Positions 26,260-36,888 of a stretch of DNA of 46,829 bases are shown piece by piece. A model generated the notes under the pieces. The model saw only the letters and a program-made list of their open reading frames with translations, made no database searches and was not told the origin of the DNA. Origin of the DNA: Holophagaceae bacterium (GTDB lineage: Bacteria > Acidobacteriota > Holophagae > Holophagales > Holophagaceae); assembly GCA_025363715.1 (NCBI GenBank), contig JANYLR010000051.1, positions 1 through 46,829 on the forward strand, written 5' to 3'. Made by a program: the position numbers and the translations under genes. How positions within the stretch are numbered: the stretch's first letter is position 1; each line of letters opens with the position of its first letter.

Positions 26260-26316
26260 GTGTAGTACACCTGTGACTACCAATCCGACACCTACCTGTT
26301 TGGCCTAGGCACAGGT
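26260..26316. promoter_or_regulatory. Two inverted repeats upstream of livJ (possible operators)
   Basis: GTGTAGTACAC (26260-26270) is a perfect 11-bp palindrome. ACCTGT at 26294-26299 and ACAGGT at 26311-26316 form a second inverted repeat with an 11-bp spacer. Both lie 105-160 bp before the livJ start, where a regulator of branched-chain amino acid uptake would bind. I cannot assign them to a regulator family, and no convincing −35/−10 pair was found. Confidence 0.4.
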
Positions 26317-26421
26317 ATTCATTTCTGCTCCCAGGAAGTGCTTCACCAGCCCTTCTTCCACGCCAACGGAATCCTTCGTGCCCGCTGGCAATCCACCTCA
26401 ACCGTTTCAGGAGGCAAACCC

Positions 26422-27612
26422 ATGCGTAAACCTTTTTCAGCCCTCGCGCCGACCCTCGCCGCGTTGTGCCTGCTGTTTGCGGGAGGTTGCGACAAGGAGA
26501 GCAAGACCATCAAGATCGCCACCCAGAGTCCGCTTTCCGGCGCCACGTCAGTGGTGGGCAGCGATATCAAGAACGGCACACAGCTCGCGATCGAGCAGCT
26601 GGCCGGGCCACTCACCAAAATGGGCTACAAGGTCGAACTCGCGCCCTTTGACGACCAGGGCAACCCGGATACGGGTGTGGCCAACGCCAAGAATATCGTG
26701 TCCGATCCGTCCGTGTTGGGCGTCGTAGGCCACTACAACTCCGGGGTGCAGATCCCCTCCTCCGAGGAATACCACGCCGCCAACCTCTGCAACGTGTCCC
26801 CCGCCAACACCAACCCCAAGGTCACTGACCGTGGCTACGCCGAGATCAACCGCGTCTGCGGCCGGGACGATGTGCAGGGCGTCGTGGGTGCCCAGTTCGC
26901 CAAGGCCAAGGGCATCAAGGTGGCCTACGTGCTGCACGACAAGACCGCCTATGGCCAGGGCATCGCCGAATACTTCAAGAAGGAGGCCGAGGCCCAGGGC
27001 ATGAAGGTCGTCGGCTTCGCCGGCACGGAAGAGAAGGCCAACTTCGACGCCATCCTATCCCCCATCATCTCCGCCAAGCCCGAGTGCATCTACTTCGGCG
27101 GCATGTTCGACCAGGCCGCCGTGCTCTTCAAGCAGGCCCGCCAGAAGGGTTTCAAGGGCATGTGCCTCTCCGATGACGGCTTCGACTCCGGCGACGCCGC
27201 CAAGATCGCCGGCGACGCGCTCCAGCAGGGGGCCGGCACCTACTTCTCCACCGTCTCAGGCCCGGCCGATATCTACCCTGACACCGCCAAGTTCGTGGCG
27301 GACTTCAAGGCCAAGTTCGGCAACACCCCCCAGCCCTTCGCCGCCCAGTCCTATGACTGCACCGCCGTCCTGCTGAAGGCCATCGAGAACGGCATCACCG
27401 CCAACGGTGGGAAGCTGCCCGCCCGTGCCGACGTCTCCAAGGCCGTCCGCGCCCTCAAGGACTTCAAGGGCATCACCGGCACCCTGACCTTCAACGGCAA
27501 GGGTGATCCCGTCCTGGCCAAGTACTTCATCATCCAGGTCACCTCAGCCGATCCGGCCAAGTGGTCCTCCAACCGGATCGACCAGATCCTTAGCATCGCC
27601 CCACCCAAGTAG
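26422..27612 (+). CDS. livJ: Branched-chain amino acid ABC transporter, substrate-binding lipoprotein
   Basis: The protein has 396 residues. The ATG at 26422 is preceded by AGGAGG and gives a lipoprotein signal with lipobox FAGGC. The mature part is a type I periplasmic binding protein: IKIATQSPLSGATSVVGSDI, VVGHYNSGVQIPSSEEYHAA, NVSPANTNPKVTDRGY, VAYVLHDKTAYGQGIAEYFK and YFGGMFDQAAVLFKQARQKG. It binds Leu/Ile/Val or related compounds and hands them to LivHM. Binding preference among such amino acids cannot be told from motifs. A terminator-like hairpin follows, so livJ can be made in excess over the permease. Confidence 0.92.
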   Translation: MRKPFSALAPTLAALCLLFAGGCDKESKTIKIATQSPLSGATSVVGSDIKNGTQLAIEQLAGPLTKMGYKVELAPFDDQGNPDTGVANAKNIVSDPSVLGVVGHYNSGVQIPSSEEYHAANLCNVSPANTNPKVTDRGYAEINRVCGRDDVQGVVGAQFAKAKGIKVAYVLHDKTAYGQGIAEYFKKEAEAQGMKVVGFAGTEEKANFDAILSPIISAKPECIYFGGMFDQAAVLFKQARQKGFKGMCLSDDGFDSGDAAKIAGDALQQGAGTYFSTVSGPADIYPDTAKFVADFKAKFGNTPQPFAAQSYDCTAVLLKAIENGITANGGKLPARADVSKAVRALKDFKGITGTLTFNGKGDPVLAKYFIIQVTSADPAKWSSNRIDQILSIAPPK

Positions 27613-27624
27613 GACCGAAGCTGT

Positions 27625-27663
27625 GACGCCCCCCCTTCCGGCGTGGAGGGGGGGCGTTCTTTA
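27625..27663 (+). terminator. Terminator-like hairpin between livJ and livH
   Basis: GACGCCCCCC and GGGGGGGCGT form a long GC-rich stem with loop CTTCCGGCGTGGA, followed by TCTTT. It begins 13 nt after the livJ stop and ends before the livH ribosome site AGGAG. Partial termination here would raise the ratio of binding protein to membrane parts, a common arrangement in ABC importer operons. Confidence 0.7.
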
Positions 27664-27672
27664 GGAGACCCT

Positions 27673-28836
27673 ATGCGCCTTCCCATGGGATGGAGAAACC
27701 TGCGGCAGATCCTGCTGCCCATCGGCCAGACGGTGGTGTTCGTGACCGGCGCCGGCGCGATCTGCTCCGCGGTCATGCTGCTGCTGGCCCTGGTCTTCAG
27801 GGGATCGGGGGCAGACCAGGCCCTGCAGGCCACCCAAGGCGTGGGCATCCTTACCTACACCTTCAACAGCCTGCCCCAGGTGCTCATCGACGGCATGACC
27901 ATCGGCTTCGTCTACGCGGCCATCGCCCTGGGCTACACCATGGTCTACGGCGTGCTCCAGTTCATCAACTTCGCCCACAGCGAGATCTTCGCCCTCGGGG
28001 CCTTCTGTGGCGTGGAGTCCCTCATCGCCCTCAACAAGATGGGATTGCTGGCGCAGGCCTCCACCCTGGCGGCCTTCATGTACCTGGGCTTGGCCCTGCT
28101 GGTGGGCATGGCGTCCGCGGGCGGCATGGCCGTCCTGGTGGAGCGGGTGGCCTACCGGCCGCTTCGCAACTCGCCCACCCTGGTGGCGCTCATCTCGGCC
28201 ATCGGCGTGTCCTTCGCCCTGCAAGACCTCATCCGCCTCACCGAAAGCCTCACCACCGGCCAGTTCTACCGGGTGATTCCCACCTTCGGGAATTTCGACG
28301 AGCGCATCAACCTCTTCCGGATCGGGTCCAAGGTCGTGGACATCCAGGTCAAGTCCGTGGTGGTGATCGTCGCCGCGGTGCTCATGCTGGTGGCCCTCAA
28401 CTACGTGGTGGGCTCCACCAAGGTCGGCAAGGCCATCCGGGCCGTGGCCCAGGACAAGAACACGGCAGCCCTCATGGGGATCAACGTCAACGCCATGATC
28501 TCCCTCACCTTCCTGGTGGGTGGCGCGCTGGGTGGCGCCGCGGGCGTCATGTATGCCCTGAAGTTCACCCGCATCGATCCCTTCGTGGGCTTCATGCCGG
28601 GCATCAAGGCCTTCGCCGCGGCGGTGCTGGGAGGCATCGGGAACCTAACGGGCGCCCTGCTGGGCGGCATGGTGCTTGGCATGATCGAGAGCTTCGCGGG
28701 GGCCTACCTGGGCACCTACACCATGGGCGCCTTCGGGGCCGAGTACAAAGACATGGTGGCCTTCCTGATCCTGATCGTCGTCATCGTGTTCCGGCCCAAC
28801 GGTCTGCTCGGCGAGCACGTCTCGCAGAAGGCGTAG
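27673..28836 (+). CDS. livH: Branched-chain amino acid ABC transporter permease LivH
   Basis: The protein has 387 residues. The ATG at 27673 has AGGAG 5 nt upstream. A first membrane helix near residue 20-45 is followed by the LivH core: LPQVLIDGMTIGFVYAAIAL, GYTMVYGVLQFINFAHSEIF, AVAQDKNTAALMGINVNAMI and GAAGVMYALKFTRIDPFVGF. The permease forms the channel with LivM. The N-terminal ~75 residues before LPQVLIDG are an extension relative to the ~300-residue E. coli protein. Confidence 0.94.
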   Translation: MRLPMGWRNLRQILLPIGQTVVFVTGAGAICSAVMLLLALVFRGSGADQALQATQGVGILTYTFNSLPQVLIDGMTIGFVYAAIALGYTMVYGVLQFINFAHSEIFALGAFCGVESLIALNKMGLLAQASTLAAFMYLGLALLVGMASAGGMAVLVERVAYRPLRNSPTLVALISAIGVSFALQDLIRLTESLTTGQFYRVIPTFGNFDERINLFRIGSKVVDIQVKSVVVIVAAVLMLVALNYVVGSTKVGKAIRAVAQDKNTAALMGINVNAMISLTFLVGGALGGAAGVMYALKFTRIDPFVGFMPGIKAFAAAVLGGIGNLTGALLGGMVLGMIESFAGAYLGTYTMGAFGAEYKDMVAFLILIVVIVFRPNGLLGEHVSQKA

Positions 28837-28845
28837 GAGGATTCC

Positions 28846-30213
28846 ATGAAAGAATCCCTCAAGAGCCGATCCCAGGTCCTGATGGCCTTCCTGAACCGGG
28901 GCCGGACTCCCTACTTCGTCTGCATCGGCCTCATCATCCTGGGCTTCGCCCTGGTCTACGGGAGCCCGCGCTCCATCCCAGGTTTCCTGGTCTTCGTGTT
29001 CGCCGCCAGCTCCATCTACTGGCTGAAAATGAACCGGGCCATCCAGCTCGCCCTCGCGGTGTTCCTGGCGGTGGTGCTGGTGCCCATCCTCGGCGCCCGC
29101 AACTTGTTCTACCTGGAAGTGGTCTTCCAGATCGCGGTGTTCTCGGCCCTGGCCCTGGGCCTCAACATCGTGGTGGGCTTCTCCGGCCTGCTCAATTTCG
29201 GCTACATGGCCTTCTACGCGGTGGGCGCCTACCTCTGGGCCTTCTTCGGCTCCCAGCAACCCTATCTGCTCCACTCCACCGTCACCTCCAAGGCCCTGAA
29301 CACCCCCTTCTTCCTGGCGGCGGACTGGTTCTACCTCTTCATCTTCCTGGGCGTGATCGTGGCCGCGATCCTGGGCCTGATCCTGGGCCTGCCGGTGCTG
29401 CGGGTGCGGGGCGACTACCTGGCGGTCATCACCCTGGCCTTTGGCGAGATCGTGCGGCAGCTGGCCAACAACCTGGACAAGCCCCTCAACTTCACTAACG
29501 GCCCCCAGGGCATCACGCCCATCCAGCGACCCACCATGCCAGAGGGGGTGCTGAACCTGTTCAACCAGGTGGTCCAGCCCGTGGTGGGGCACCGGGTCAC
29601 GGACAACCAGGCCTACAACATCCTGTTCTACCTCATCGCCCTGCTGGTGGTGGTCGCGGTCATCGTGGTCACCTACCGCCTGGATGATTCCAAGGTGGGC
29701 CGGGCCTGGACCGCCATCCGCGAGGATGAGCTCTCCGCCGGGGCCATGGGCATCAACGCGAACAAGCTCAAGCTCGGCGCCTTCGCCGTGGGCGCCTCCT
29801 TCGCCGGCGCCATGGGGGTGCTCTTCGCCGCCAGCCGCACCTTCGTGAGCCCCGAGACCTTCACCTTCCTCCAGTCCGTGGGCGTGCTCACCATGGTCAT
29901 CTTGGGGGGCATCGGCAGCATCACCGGCGTGGTGGTCGGCGCCACCGTGGTCACCCTACTGAACATCCAGGTGTTGCAAAGCTTCTCTCTCTACCTGTCG
30001 CAGCTGCGGCAGAGCGACGCGGTGTTCCTGGGGTTTCATTGGAAGAACCTCTCCAACCAGCTGGATCCGACCAAGTACCAGCGCCTGATCTTCGGCATCG
30101 TCCTGGTACTCATGATGATCTATCGTCCCGCCGGGCTGCTCCCCGCGGCGCGGCGCAAGCGGGAACTGGGCGGAGATCCCGAAGGCGGGGACGTGGAAGG
30201 AAAGGAGGCCTAG
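28846..30213 (+). CDS. livM: Branched-chain amino acid ABC transporter permease LivM
   Basis: The protein has 455 residues. Family motifs include ALALGLNIVVGFSGLLNFGY, VLRVRGDYLAVITLAFGEIV, RAWTAIREDELSAGAMGINA and GVLTMVILGGIGSITGVVVG. An insertion around residues 250-270 (RPTMPEGVLNLFNQVVQPVV) lengthens a periplasmic loop. It ends in a charged tail (RRKRELGGDPEGGDVEGKEA). It begins 9 nt after livH and is followed immediately by livG. Confidence 0.94.
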   Translation: MKESLKSRSQVLMAFLNRGRTPYFVCIGLIILGFALVYGSPRSIPGFLVFVFAASSIYWLKMNRAIQLALAVFLAVVLVPILGARNLFYLEVVFQIAVFSALALGLNIVVGFSGLLNFGYMAFYAVGAYLWAFFGSQQPYLLHSTVTSKALNTPFFLAADWFYLFIFLGVIVAAILGLILGLPVLRVRGDYLAVITLAFGEIVRQLANNLDKPLNFTNGPQGITPIQRPTMPEGVLNLFNQVVQPVVGHRVTDNQAYNILFYLIALLVVVAVIVVTYRLDDSKVGRAWTAIREDELSAGAMGINANKLKLGAFAVGASFAGAMGVLFAASRTFVSPETFTFLQSVGVLTMVILGGIGSITGVVVGATVVTLLNIQVLQSFSLYLSQLRQSDAVFLGFHWKNLSNQLDPTKYQRLIFGIVLVLMMIYRPAGLLPAARRKRELGGDPEGGDVEGKEA

Positions 30214-30214
30214 C

Positions 30215-31009
<795 letters not shown>

Positions 31010-31019
31010 AGAGGAACCC

Positions 31020-31730
31020 ATGGCGCTTCTCGAACTGAACGACATCCACAGCTACTACGGCAACATCCATGCGCTGATGGGCGTGTCCCTCAAGGTGGAG
31101 CAGGGCGAGATCGTCGCCCTCATCGGCGCCAACGGCGCCGGCAAGACCACCACCCTCCGCTCCATCTCGGGCCTGCTGCATCCGCGCCGGGGCACCGTGC
31201 TGCTGGAGGGGAAGGAAATCCACCACATGTCCCCCAACGTGGTGCACAAGCACGGCCTCGGGCTGGTGCCGGAAGGACGGGGCATCTTCCCGGCGCTCAC
31301 GGTCACCGAGAACCTGGAGATGGGCGCCTACATCCTGGACGACAAGAAGCAGATCGAGGAGAACATGGAGAACGCCTTCACCCTCTTCCCGAGGTTGAAG
31401 GAGCGGGCCCAGCAGAAGGGCGGCACCCTGTCCGGGGGCGAGCAGCAGATGCTGGCCACGGCCCGGGGCCTCATGTCTAATCCCAAGATCCTGCTCATGG
31501 ACGAGCCCTCCATGGGCCTCGCCCCCGTCCTGGTGGACCAGATCTTCGACATCATCCGGGAGTTGAACGCCCGGGGCACCACTATCCTTCTCGTCGAACA
31601 AAACGCTTTGATGGCGCTCTCCATCGCCCACCGGGGCTACGTCCTGCAGACCGGCCAGATCGTGCTCACGGATACCGGCCAGAACCTGAAGGCCAACGAC
31701 ATGGTGCGGAAGGCCTACCTGGGGGCGTAG
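31020..31730 (+). CDS. livF: Branched-chain amino acid ABC transporter ATPase LivF
   Basis: The protein has 236 residues, the normal length. It has Walker A GANGAGKTTTLRSISGL, signature LSGGEQQMLATARGLM, Walker B ILLMDEPSMGLAPVLVDQ and the LivF end MVRKAYLGA. It begins 10 nt after livG. With azlC 31 nt downstream, the operon probably continues. Confidence 0.95.
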   Translation: MALLELNDIHSYYGNIHALMGVSLKVEQGEIVALIGANGAGKTTTLRSISGLLHPRRGTVLLEGKEIHHMSPNVVHKHGLGLVPEGRGIFPALTVTENLEMGAYILDDKKQIEENMENAFTLFPRLKERAQQKGGTLSGGEQQMLATARGLMSNPKILLMDEPSMGLAPVLVDQIFDIIRELNARGTTILLVEQNALMALSIAHRGYVLQTGQIVLTDTGQNLKANDMVRKAYLGA

Positions 31731-31761
31731 CCCAGAGCCCCAGGAGACCCGAACGCCAGCC

Positions 31762-32499
31762 ATGCCAGAGCTCGCCGCACCCCCAGATCCCCGCCATAGC
31801 CGCTCCAGCGAATTCTGGAGCGGGGTGCTGGATACGCTGCCAATGATGCTGGGGGCGGCGCCCTTCGGCCTGATCTTCGGCACCCTCGCGGCGCCCAGTG
31901 GCTTGTCCAATGGCGGCACTCTGGCCATGTCGCTGATCGTGTTCGCCGGTTCGTCGCAGTTCATCGCCTTGTCGCTGCTGGCGGGCAAGGCCAGCCTCTT
32001 GGTCATCGTCCTCACGACTTTCATCGTCAACCTCCGCCATGCGCTCTACTCCGCCAGCCTGCTGCCTTTCGTGGCAGACCTGAGCCAGGGCTGGCGGGCC
32101 CTGCTGGCCTTCTGGCTGACCGATGAGACCTTCGCGGTGGTGCAGCTGCGCTACGGCGCCGATGACACCTCGCCCAACAAGCACTGGTTCCAGCTCGGTT
32201 CGAGCCTGGCCATGTACACCAACTGGTTCGCCTGGACCCTCATGGGGATGCTGCTGGGGCGGACCATGCCGCAGCTGCAGCACCTGGGGCTGGAGTTCGC
32301 CATGGCCGCCACCTTCACCGGCATCGTCGTGCCCCTGCTCCGCAGTCGTCCGATGGTGGCGGCAGCCCTGGTGGCGGCCGGCGTCGCGCTGCTGTGCCGC
32401 GATCTGCCCTACAAGCTCGGCCTGATGCTGGCCGCCTGCGCCGGCGTCGGAGCCGGCATGGCGCTGGAGGGCCGACCCGGCCCGAAGGAGGCCCCATGA
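31762..32499 (+). CDS. azlC: AzlC-family branched-chain amino acid exporter, large subunit
   Basis: The protein has 245 residues. The family pattern is seen in FWSGVLDTLPMMLGAAPFGL, IVFAGSSQFIALSLLAGKAS, TFIVNLRHALYSASLLPFV and FWLTDETFAVVQLRY. About seven to eight membrane helices are present. With AzlD it exports branched-chain amino acids or analogues. The next gene starts within its stop (ATGA), which ties the two subunits together. Confidence 0.9.
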   Translation: MPELAAPPDPRHSRSSEFWSGVLDTLPMMLGAAPFGLIFGTLAAPSGLSNGGTLAMSLIVFAGSSQFIALSLLAGKASLLVIVLTTFIVNLRHALYSASLLPFVADLSQGWRALLAFWLTDETFAVVQLRYGADDTSPNKHWFQLGSSLAMYTNWFAWTLMGMLLGRTMPQLQHLGLEFAMAATFTGIVVPLLRSRPMVAAALVAAGVALLCRDLPYKLGLMLAACAGVGAGMALEGRPGPKEAP

Positions 32500-32822
32500 A
32501 CACCCGGGAACTCCTGGTCATCCTGGGCATGACCGCCGTGACCTTCGGGGTACGCTATTCGTTTTTCGTCCTTGGCGACCGGGTGGCCTTTCCCGACTGG
32601 ATGCGCCGGGCGCTGCACTACGTGCCCGTGGCGGTCCTCACGGCCATCGTCGCGCCCATGGTGCTGCTGCCGGATGGCACCCATTGGCAGCTCAACTGGC
32701 GCAACGCCTGGCTGGCGGGGGCACTCACCAGTGGCTTGATGGCCTGGCGACGCCTGCACCTGCTCGCCGCCATCGGGGGTGGCATGGCGATTTATTTCGT
32801 GTGGCGGGTCCTCGCCACCTAG
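32496..32822 (+). CDS. azlD: AzlD-family branched-chain amino acid exporter, small subunit
   Basis: The protein has 108 residues with four hydrophobic helices (LLVILGMTAVTFGVRYSFFV onward). The motif RALHYVPVAVLTAIVAPMVL matches AzlD. I use the ATG at 32496 because it overlaps the azlC stop and gives the usual family length. A small hairpin CCCTGG/CCAGGG (32840-32858) follows and may end the liv-azl transcript. Confidence 0.9.
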   Translation: MNTRELLVILGMTAVTFGVRYSFFVLGDRVAFPDWMRRALHYVPVAVLTAIVAPMVLLPDGTHWQLNWRNAWLAGALTSGLMAWRRLHLLAAIGGGMAIYFVWRVLAT

Positions 32823-32874
32823 GAGGGGGTGGTTCGTGTCCCTGGTCATCATCCAGGGGCCCTAGACTCCGCGG

Positions 32875-34056
32875 ATGGGTCACCATCTCGGCAGCAAGGA
32901 CAGCCTCGTGCCGCTCATCGACCGGCTGAACAAGTACCCCATCGGCCTGGTGGACTCGGAGAAGCTGCGGGAGATCCTGGGGCTGCTCTTCGACGAGCGG
33001 GAGGCCTTCGTGGCCTCCCGCTTCCCCCTGGAGGAAGCCACCCTGGCGGAGCTGATGCGGGCCACGGGCCTGGAAGCCGCGGAGCTGGCCCCGGTCATGG
33101 AGACCATGGCGGACAAGGGCCTGGTCATGGACATGCCCTACGCCGGCACCACCTATTACCTGCTGATGCCCGGCCTCATCGGCTTCTTCGAGTTCACCTT
33201 CATGAAGCACCGCTCAGACCTGCCCATGGAGCGGCTGGCGATCCTCATGCGCGAGTACCTTGAGGAAAGCCAAGCCAAGGAGTTCTTCGGCAGCGACACC
33301 CAGCTCACCCGCACCCTGGCCTATGAGGAACACATTCCAGTGACCTCGGAGATCGCCACCTACGAGCGGGCCCGGGAGATCATCCGCGAGGCTGGGATCG
33401 GCGCCGTCGGGATGTGCTACTGCCGCCACAAGAAGGAGCACCAGGGGAAGACCTGCGCCAAGGGCGCCCCCATGGAGGGCATCTGCATCTCCCTGGGCAG
33501 CGCGGCGAAGTTCCTGTCGCGGCGGGGCTTCGCCGAGCGGAAAACCGAGGCGGAGCTGCTGCAGGTCATCGACCAGGCCCGGGAGCTGCGCCTCACCCAC
33601 GTCACCGACAACATCCGCGAGAAGCCCTCCTTCATCTGCAACTGCTGCCGCTGCTGCTGCGAGCTCATGGCCGGGGTGCAGATGGGCTTCCACGAGGGCA
33701 TCGCCAAGACCGGCTTCACGGCCCGAATCGATCCGGAGCGCTGCGACTACTGCGGCACCTGCTTCCCCGCCTGCAACGTGAAGGCCATCGGCCTGGCCCA
33801 GGGGCACAGCTTCACCATGCCTCAGGATCGCTTCGCCGCCGTGAAGGAGCCGGTCTGCCTGGGCTGCGGGGCCTGCATCTCTGCCTGCGAGAAGGGTGCC
33901 CTCCGGCTGGTCCCCGCTGAGAACCGGTCCCGGCCGCCCGCCAAGAAGCGAGACCTCTTTGTCCGGATCCTCCGGGAGAAGGGGCGCCTGGGCCCTTTCG
34001 TCACGAGCCGCCTCAAGAAGCAGCTGCGGCGGGCCTTCACGCTGGGACGAGGCTAA
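32875..34056 (+). CDS. Cysteine-rich iron-sulfur protein with N-terminal winged-helix-like region
   Basis: The protein has 393 residues. The first ~100 resemble a helical/winged-helix domain (EEATLAELMRATGLEAAELA then PVMETMADKGLVMDMPYA). The middle holds many cysteines: Cys181/183 (CYC), Cys194, Cys204 and the cluster CNCCRCCC (255-262). Two ferredoxin motifs follow: CDYCGTCFPAC (290-300) and CLGCGACISAC (328-338), enough for two 4Fe-4S clusters. The second lacks the usual Pro after its last Cys. A basic tail (KKRDLFVRILREKGRLGPFV, then SRLKKQLRR) ends the protein. It could be a redox-responsive or electron-transfer protein. I recognise the general family in anaerobes but no function. Confidence 0.78.
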   Translation: MGHHLGSKDSLVPLIDRLNKYPIGLVDSEKLREILGLLFDEREAFVASRFPLEEATLAELMRATGLEAAELAPVMETMADKGLVMDMPYAGTTYYLLMPGLIGFFEFTFMKHRSDLPMERLAILMREYLEESQAKEFFGSDTQLTRTLAYEEHIPVTSEIATYERAREIIREAGIGAVGMCYCRHKKEHQGKTCAKGAPMEGICISLGSAAKFLSRRGFAERKTEAELLQVIDQARELRLTHVTDNIREKPSFICNCCRCCCELMAGVQMGFHEGIAKTGFTARIDPERCDYCGTCFPACNVKAIGLAQGHSFTMPQDRFAAVKEPVCLGCGACISACEKGALRLVPAENRSRPPAKKRDLFVRILREKGRLGPFVTSRLKKQLRRAFTLGRG

Positions 34057-34163
34057 ACTACCACAGCGTGTGGCCGACCCAGGTCCTCAGGAGGGGTAGG
34101 CCGCACCACATTGGCTCCCCGGGAACTCCGCGCTAAGTTGGGAACTGTGATCGGGGGTCGGCC

Positions 34164-35996
<1,833 letters not shown>

Positions 35997-36121
35997 GGTC
36001 ATGGCCCTTCTCACCGGATTCCCGGCGGTCGGGCCCGTGCCATCAAAGTTTCAGAGAATTCACGGCAGATGGCAGCCACCGCCCCAATTTGAGGCGTGGG
36101 GGATTCCCCACGGAGGCTGCC

Positions 36122-36238
36122 ATGGCCACCCACCTCCTCCGACCCCGTGACCTGGGCCATTCACCTTCGCTGGACTGGCTGCTGATCCTGGCTGGGGCCC
36201 TGCTGGCCTGGCTCCTTTGGCCCGCCACCACCCATTGA
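36122..36238 (+). CDS. Micro-membrane protein 1 (38 residues)
   Basis: A 38-codon frame starts at 36122 behind GGAGG (6 nt). It begins MATHLLRPRD and has one membrane helix, DWLLILAGALLAWLLW. A hairpin CGTGGGG/CCCCACG (about 36098-36115) sits just before the ribosome site. Similarity to the frame at 36334 (same start M-x-TH, same DW..LA....A.LxW helix) supports coding. The function is unknown. Confidence 0.5.
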   Translation: MATHLLRPRDLGHSPSLDWLLILAGALLAWLLWPATTH

Positions 36239-36333
36239 CCGGAAGGTTCATGGATTGGGTCAAAATTCCCGGCATCCCCGGGCCCTCCGACCCATCTTTG
36301 GAGGGGCACCCGTCCCCAGGGAGGGAGGTCGCC

Positions 36334-36480
36334 ATGACCACCCATTTTCACTTCCACCCGCACCCCCATACCCGCCACCCGATCCGCTGGTTCACCATCG
36401 AACACCCGTATGCACCAGACTGGGCCGTCCTCGCGGCCGTGACCGTGGCGGCCCTCATCCTATGGATCTGGAATTCCTAG
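36334..36480 (+). CDS. Micro-membrane protein 2 (48 residues), paralogue of the preceding one
   Basis: A 48-codon frame with GGGAGG about 5 nt before the ATG. It begins MTTHFHFHPHPHTRHPIRWF, a His-rich segment, and has one membrane helix, DWAVLAAVTVAALILWIW. The start context (ATGRCCACCCAY) is shared with micro-protein 1. The His-rich N-terminus could bind metal. A GGGG/CCCC hairpin lies upstream here too. The function is unknown. Confidence 0.5.
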   Translation: MTTHFHFHPHPHTRHPIRWFTIEHPYAPDWAVLAAVTVAALILWIWNS

Positions 36481-36504
36481 GGGGCTGCCCCCTGCCCTGA
36501 AGAC

Positions 36505-36532
36505 TCGACAGCCGCCCCCGTTCCGCTAGAAT
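36505..36532 (+). promoter_or_regulatory. σ70-type promoter of tRNA-Val
   Basis: TCGACA (36505-36510) and TAGAAT (36527-36532) each match five of six consensus bases and are separated by 16 bp. Transcription would start near 36539, a few bases before the tRNA. Confidence 0.65.
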
Positions 36533-36544
36533 AGAGCCTCGCAT

Positions 36545-36619
<75 letters not shown>

Positions 36620-36622
36620 CCC

Positions 36623-36646
36623 AAAGGCCGCACAGCGGCCTTTTTT
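36623..36646 (+). terminator. Intrinsic terminator of tRNA-Val
   Basis: GGCCGC-ACA-GCGGCC followed by six T, preceded by AAA. It is a classic rho-independent terminator. Confidence 0.92.
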
Positions 36647-36658
36647 GTGCCCCTCAAT

Positions 36659-36679
36659 CGGGCGGTCTCGGACCGCCGA
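36659..36679 (-). repeat. Inverted copy of the tRNA-Val T-arm
   Basis: CGGGCGGTCTCGGACCGCCG plus A is the reverse complement of the T-arm segment 36590-36610, with one mismatch in 21. The same 21 bases occur again at 36830-36850. Inverted T-arm copies next to a tRNA gene are reminiscent of integrase core or arm sites. Confidence 0.7.
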
Positions 36680-36711
36680 GAAGCAGCGGCGGCCCGTTAG
36701 CGGCCGGCGGA

Positions 36712-36730
36712 GGCGCTCCAGTGGAGCGCC
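36712..36730. repeat. Perfect palindrome between the two repeat copies
   Basis: GGCGCTCCA-G-TGGAGCGCC. It stands in the ~80 bp that separate the two copies of the tRNA-end/terminator segment and belongs to no gene. Confidence 0.55.
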
Positions 36731-36760
36731 GGAGACGATCAGCCGCGGGGCCAGCCGCGC

Positions 36761-36853
36761 GCCGGTTCGAGACCCTCCAAATCAATCGACCCAAAGGCCG
36801 CAGCTGCGGCCTTTTTTGTGCCCATCAATCGGGCGGTCTCGGACCGCCGAGAA
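36761..36853 (+). repeat. Second copy of the tRNA 3' end and terminator segment
   Basis: The segment begins CCGGTTCGAGACC, as in the T-arm of tRNA-Val. About 15 unrelated bases follow, then ~65 bases nearly identical to 36621-36682: CCAAAGGCCGC, a hairpin, TTTTTTGTGCCC, CAATCGGGCGGTCTCGGACC and GCCGAGAA. The acceptor half of the tRNA is not conserved and the T-stem is broken, so no functional tRNA is encoded. It contains a second terminator and the second inverted T-arm copy. Confidence 0.75.
36793..36817 (+). terminator. Duplicate intrinsic terminator
   Basis: GGCCGCAGCTGCGGCC is a perfect palindrome followed by six T. It differs from the first terminator only in the loop (AGCT for ACA). 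Confidence 0.85.
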
Positions 36854-36888
36854 AGTTCGGCGGGCAGGCTTAGTGGATGCCTTTCAGC

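Noticed and set aside
34057..34163. A glmS ribozyme or riboswitch upstream of glmS
   Set aside because: No ribozyme core or pseudoknot pattern is visible and the gap is short.
36042..36070. σ28 promoter (TCAAAGTTT) before the micro-proteins
   Set aside because: The −35-like word is acceptable but the downstream CGGCAGAT does not match GCCGATAA at the right spacing.
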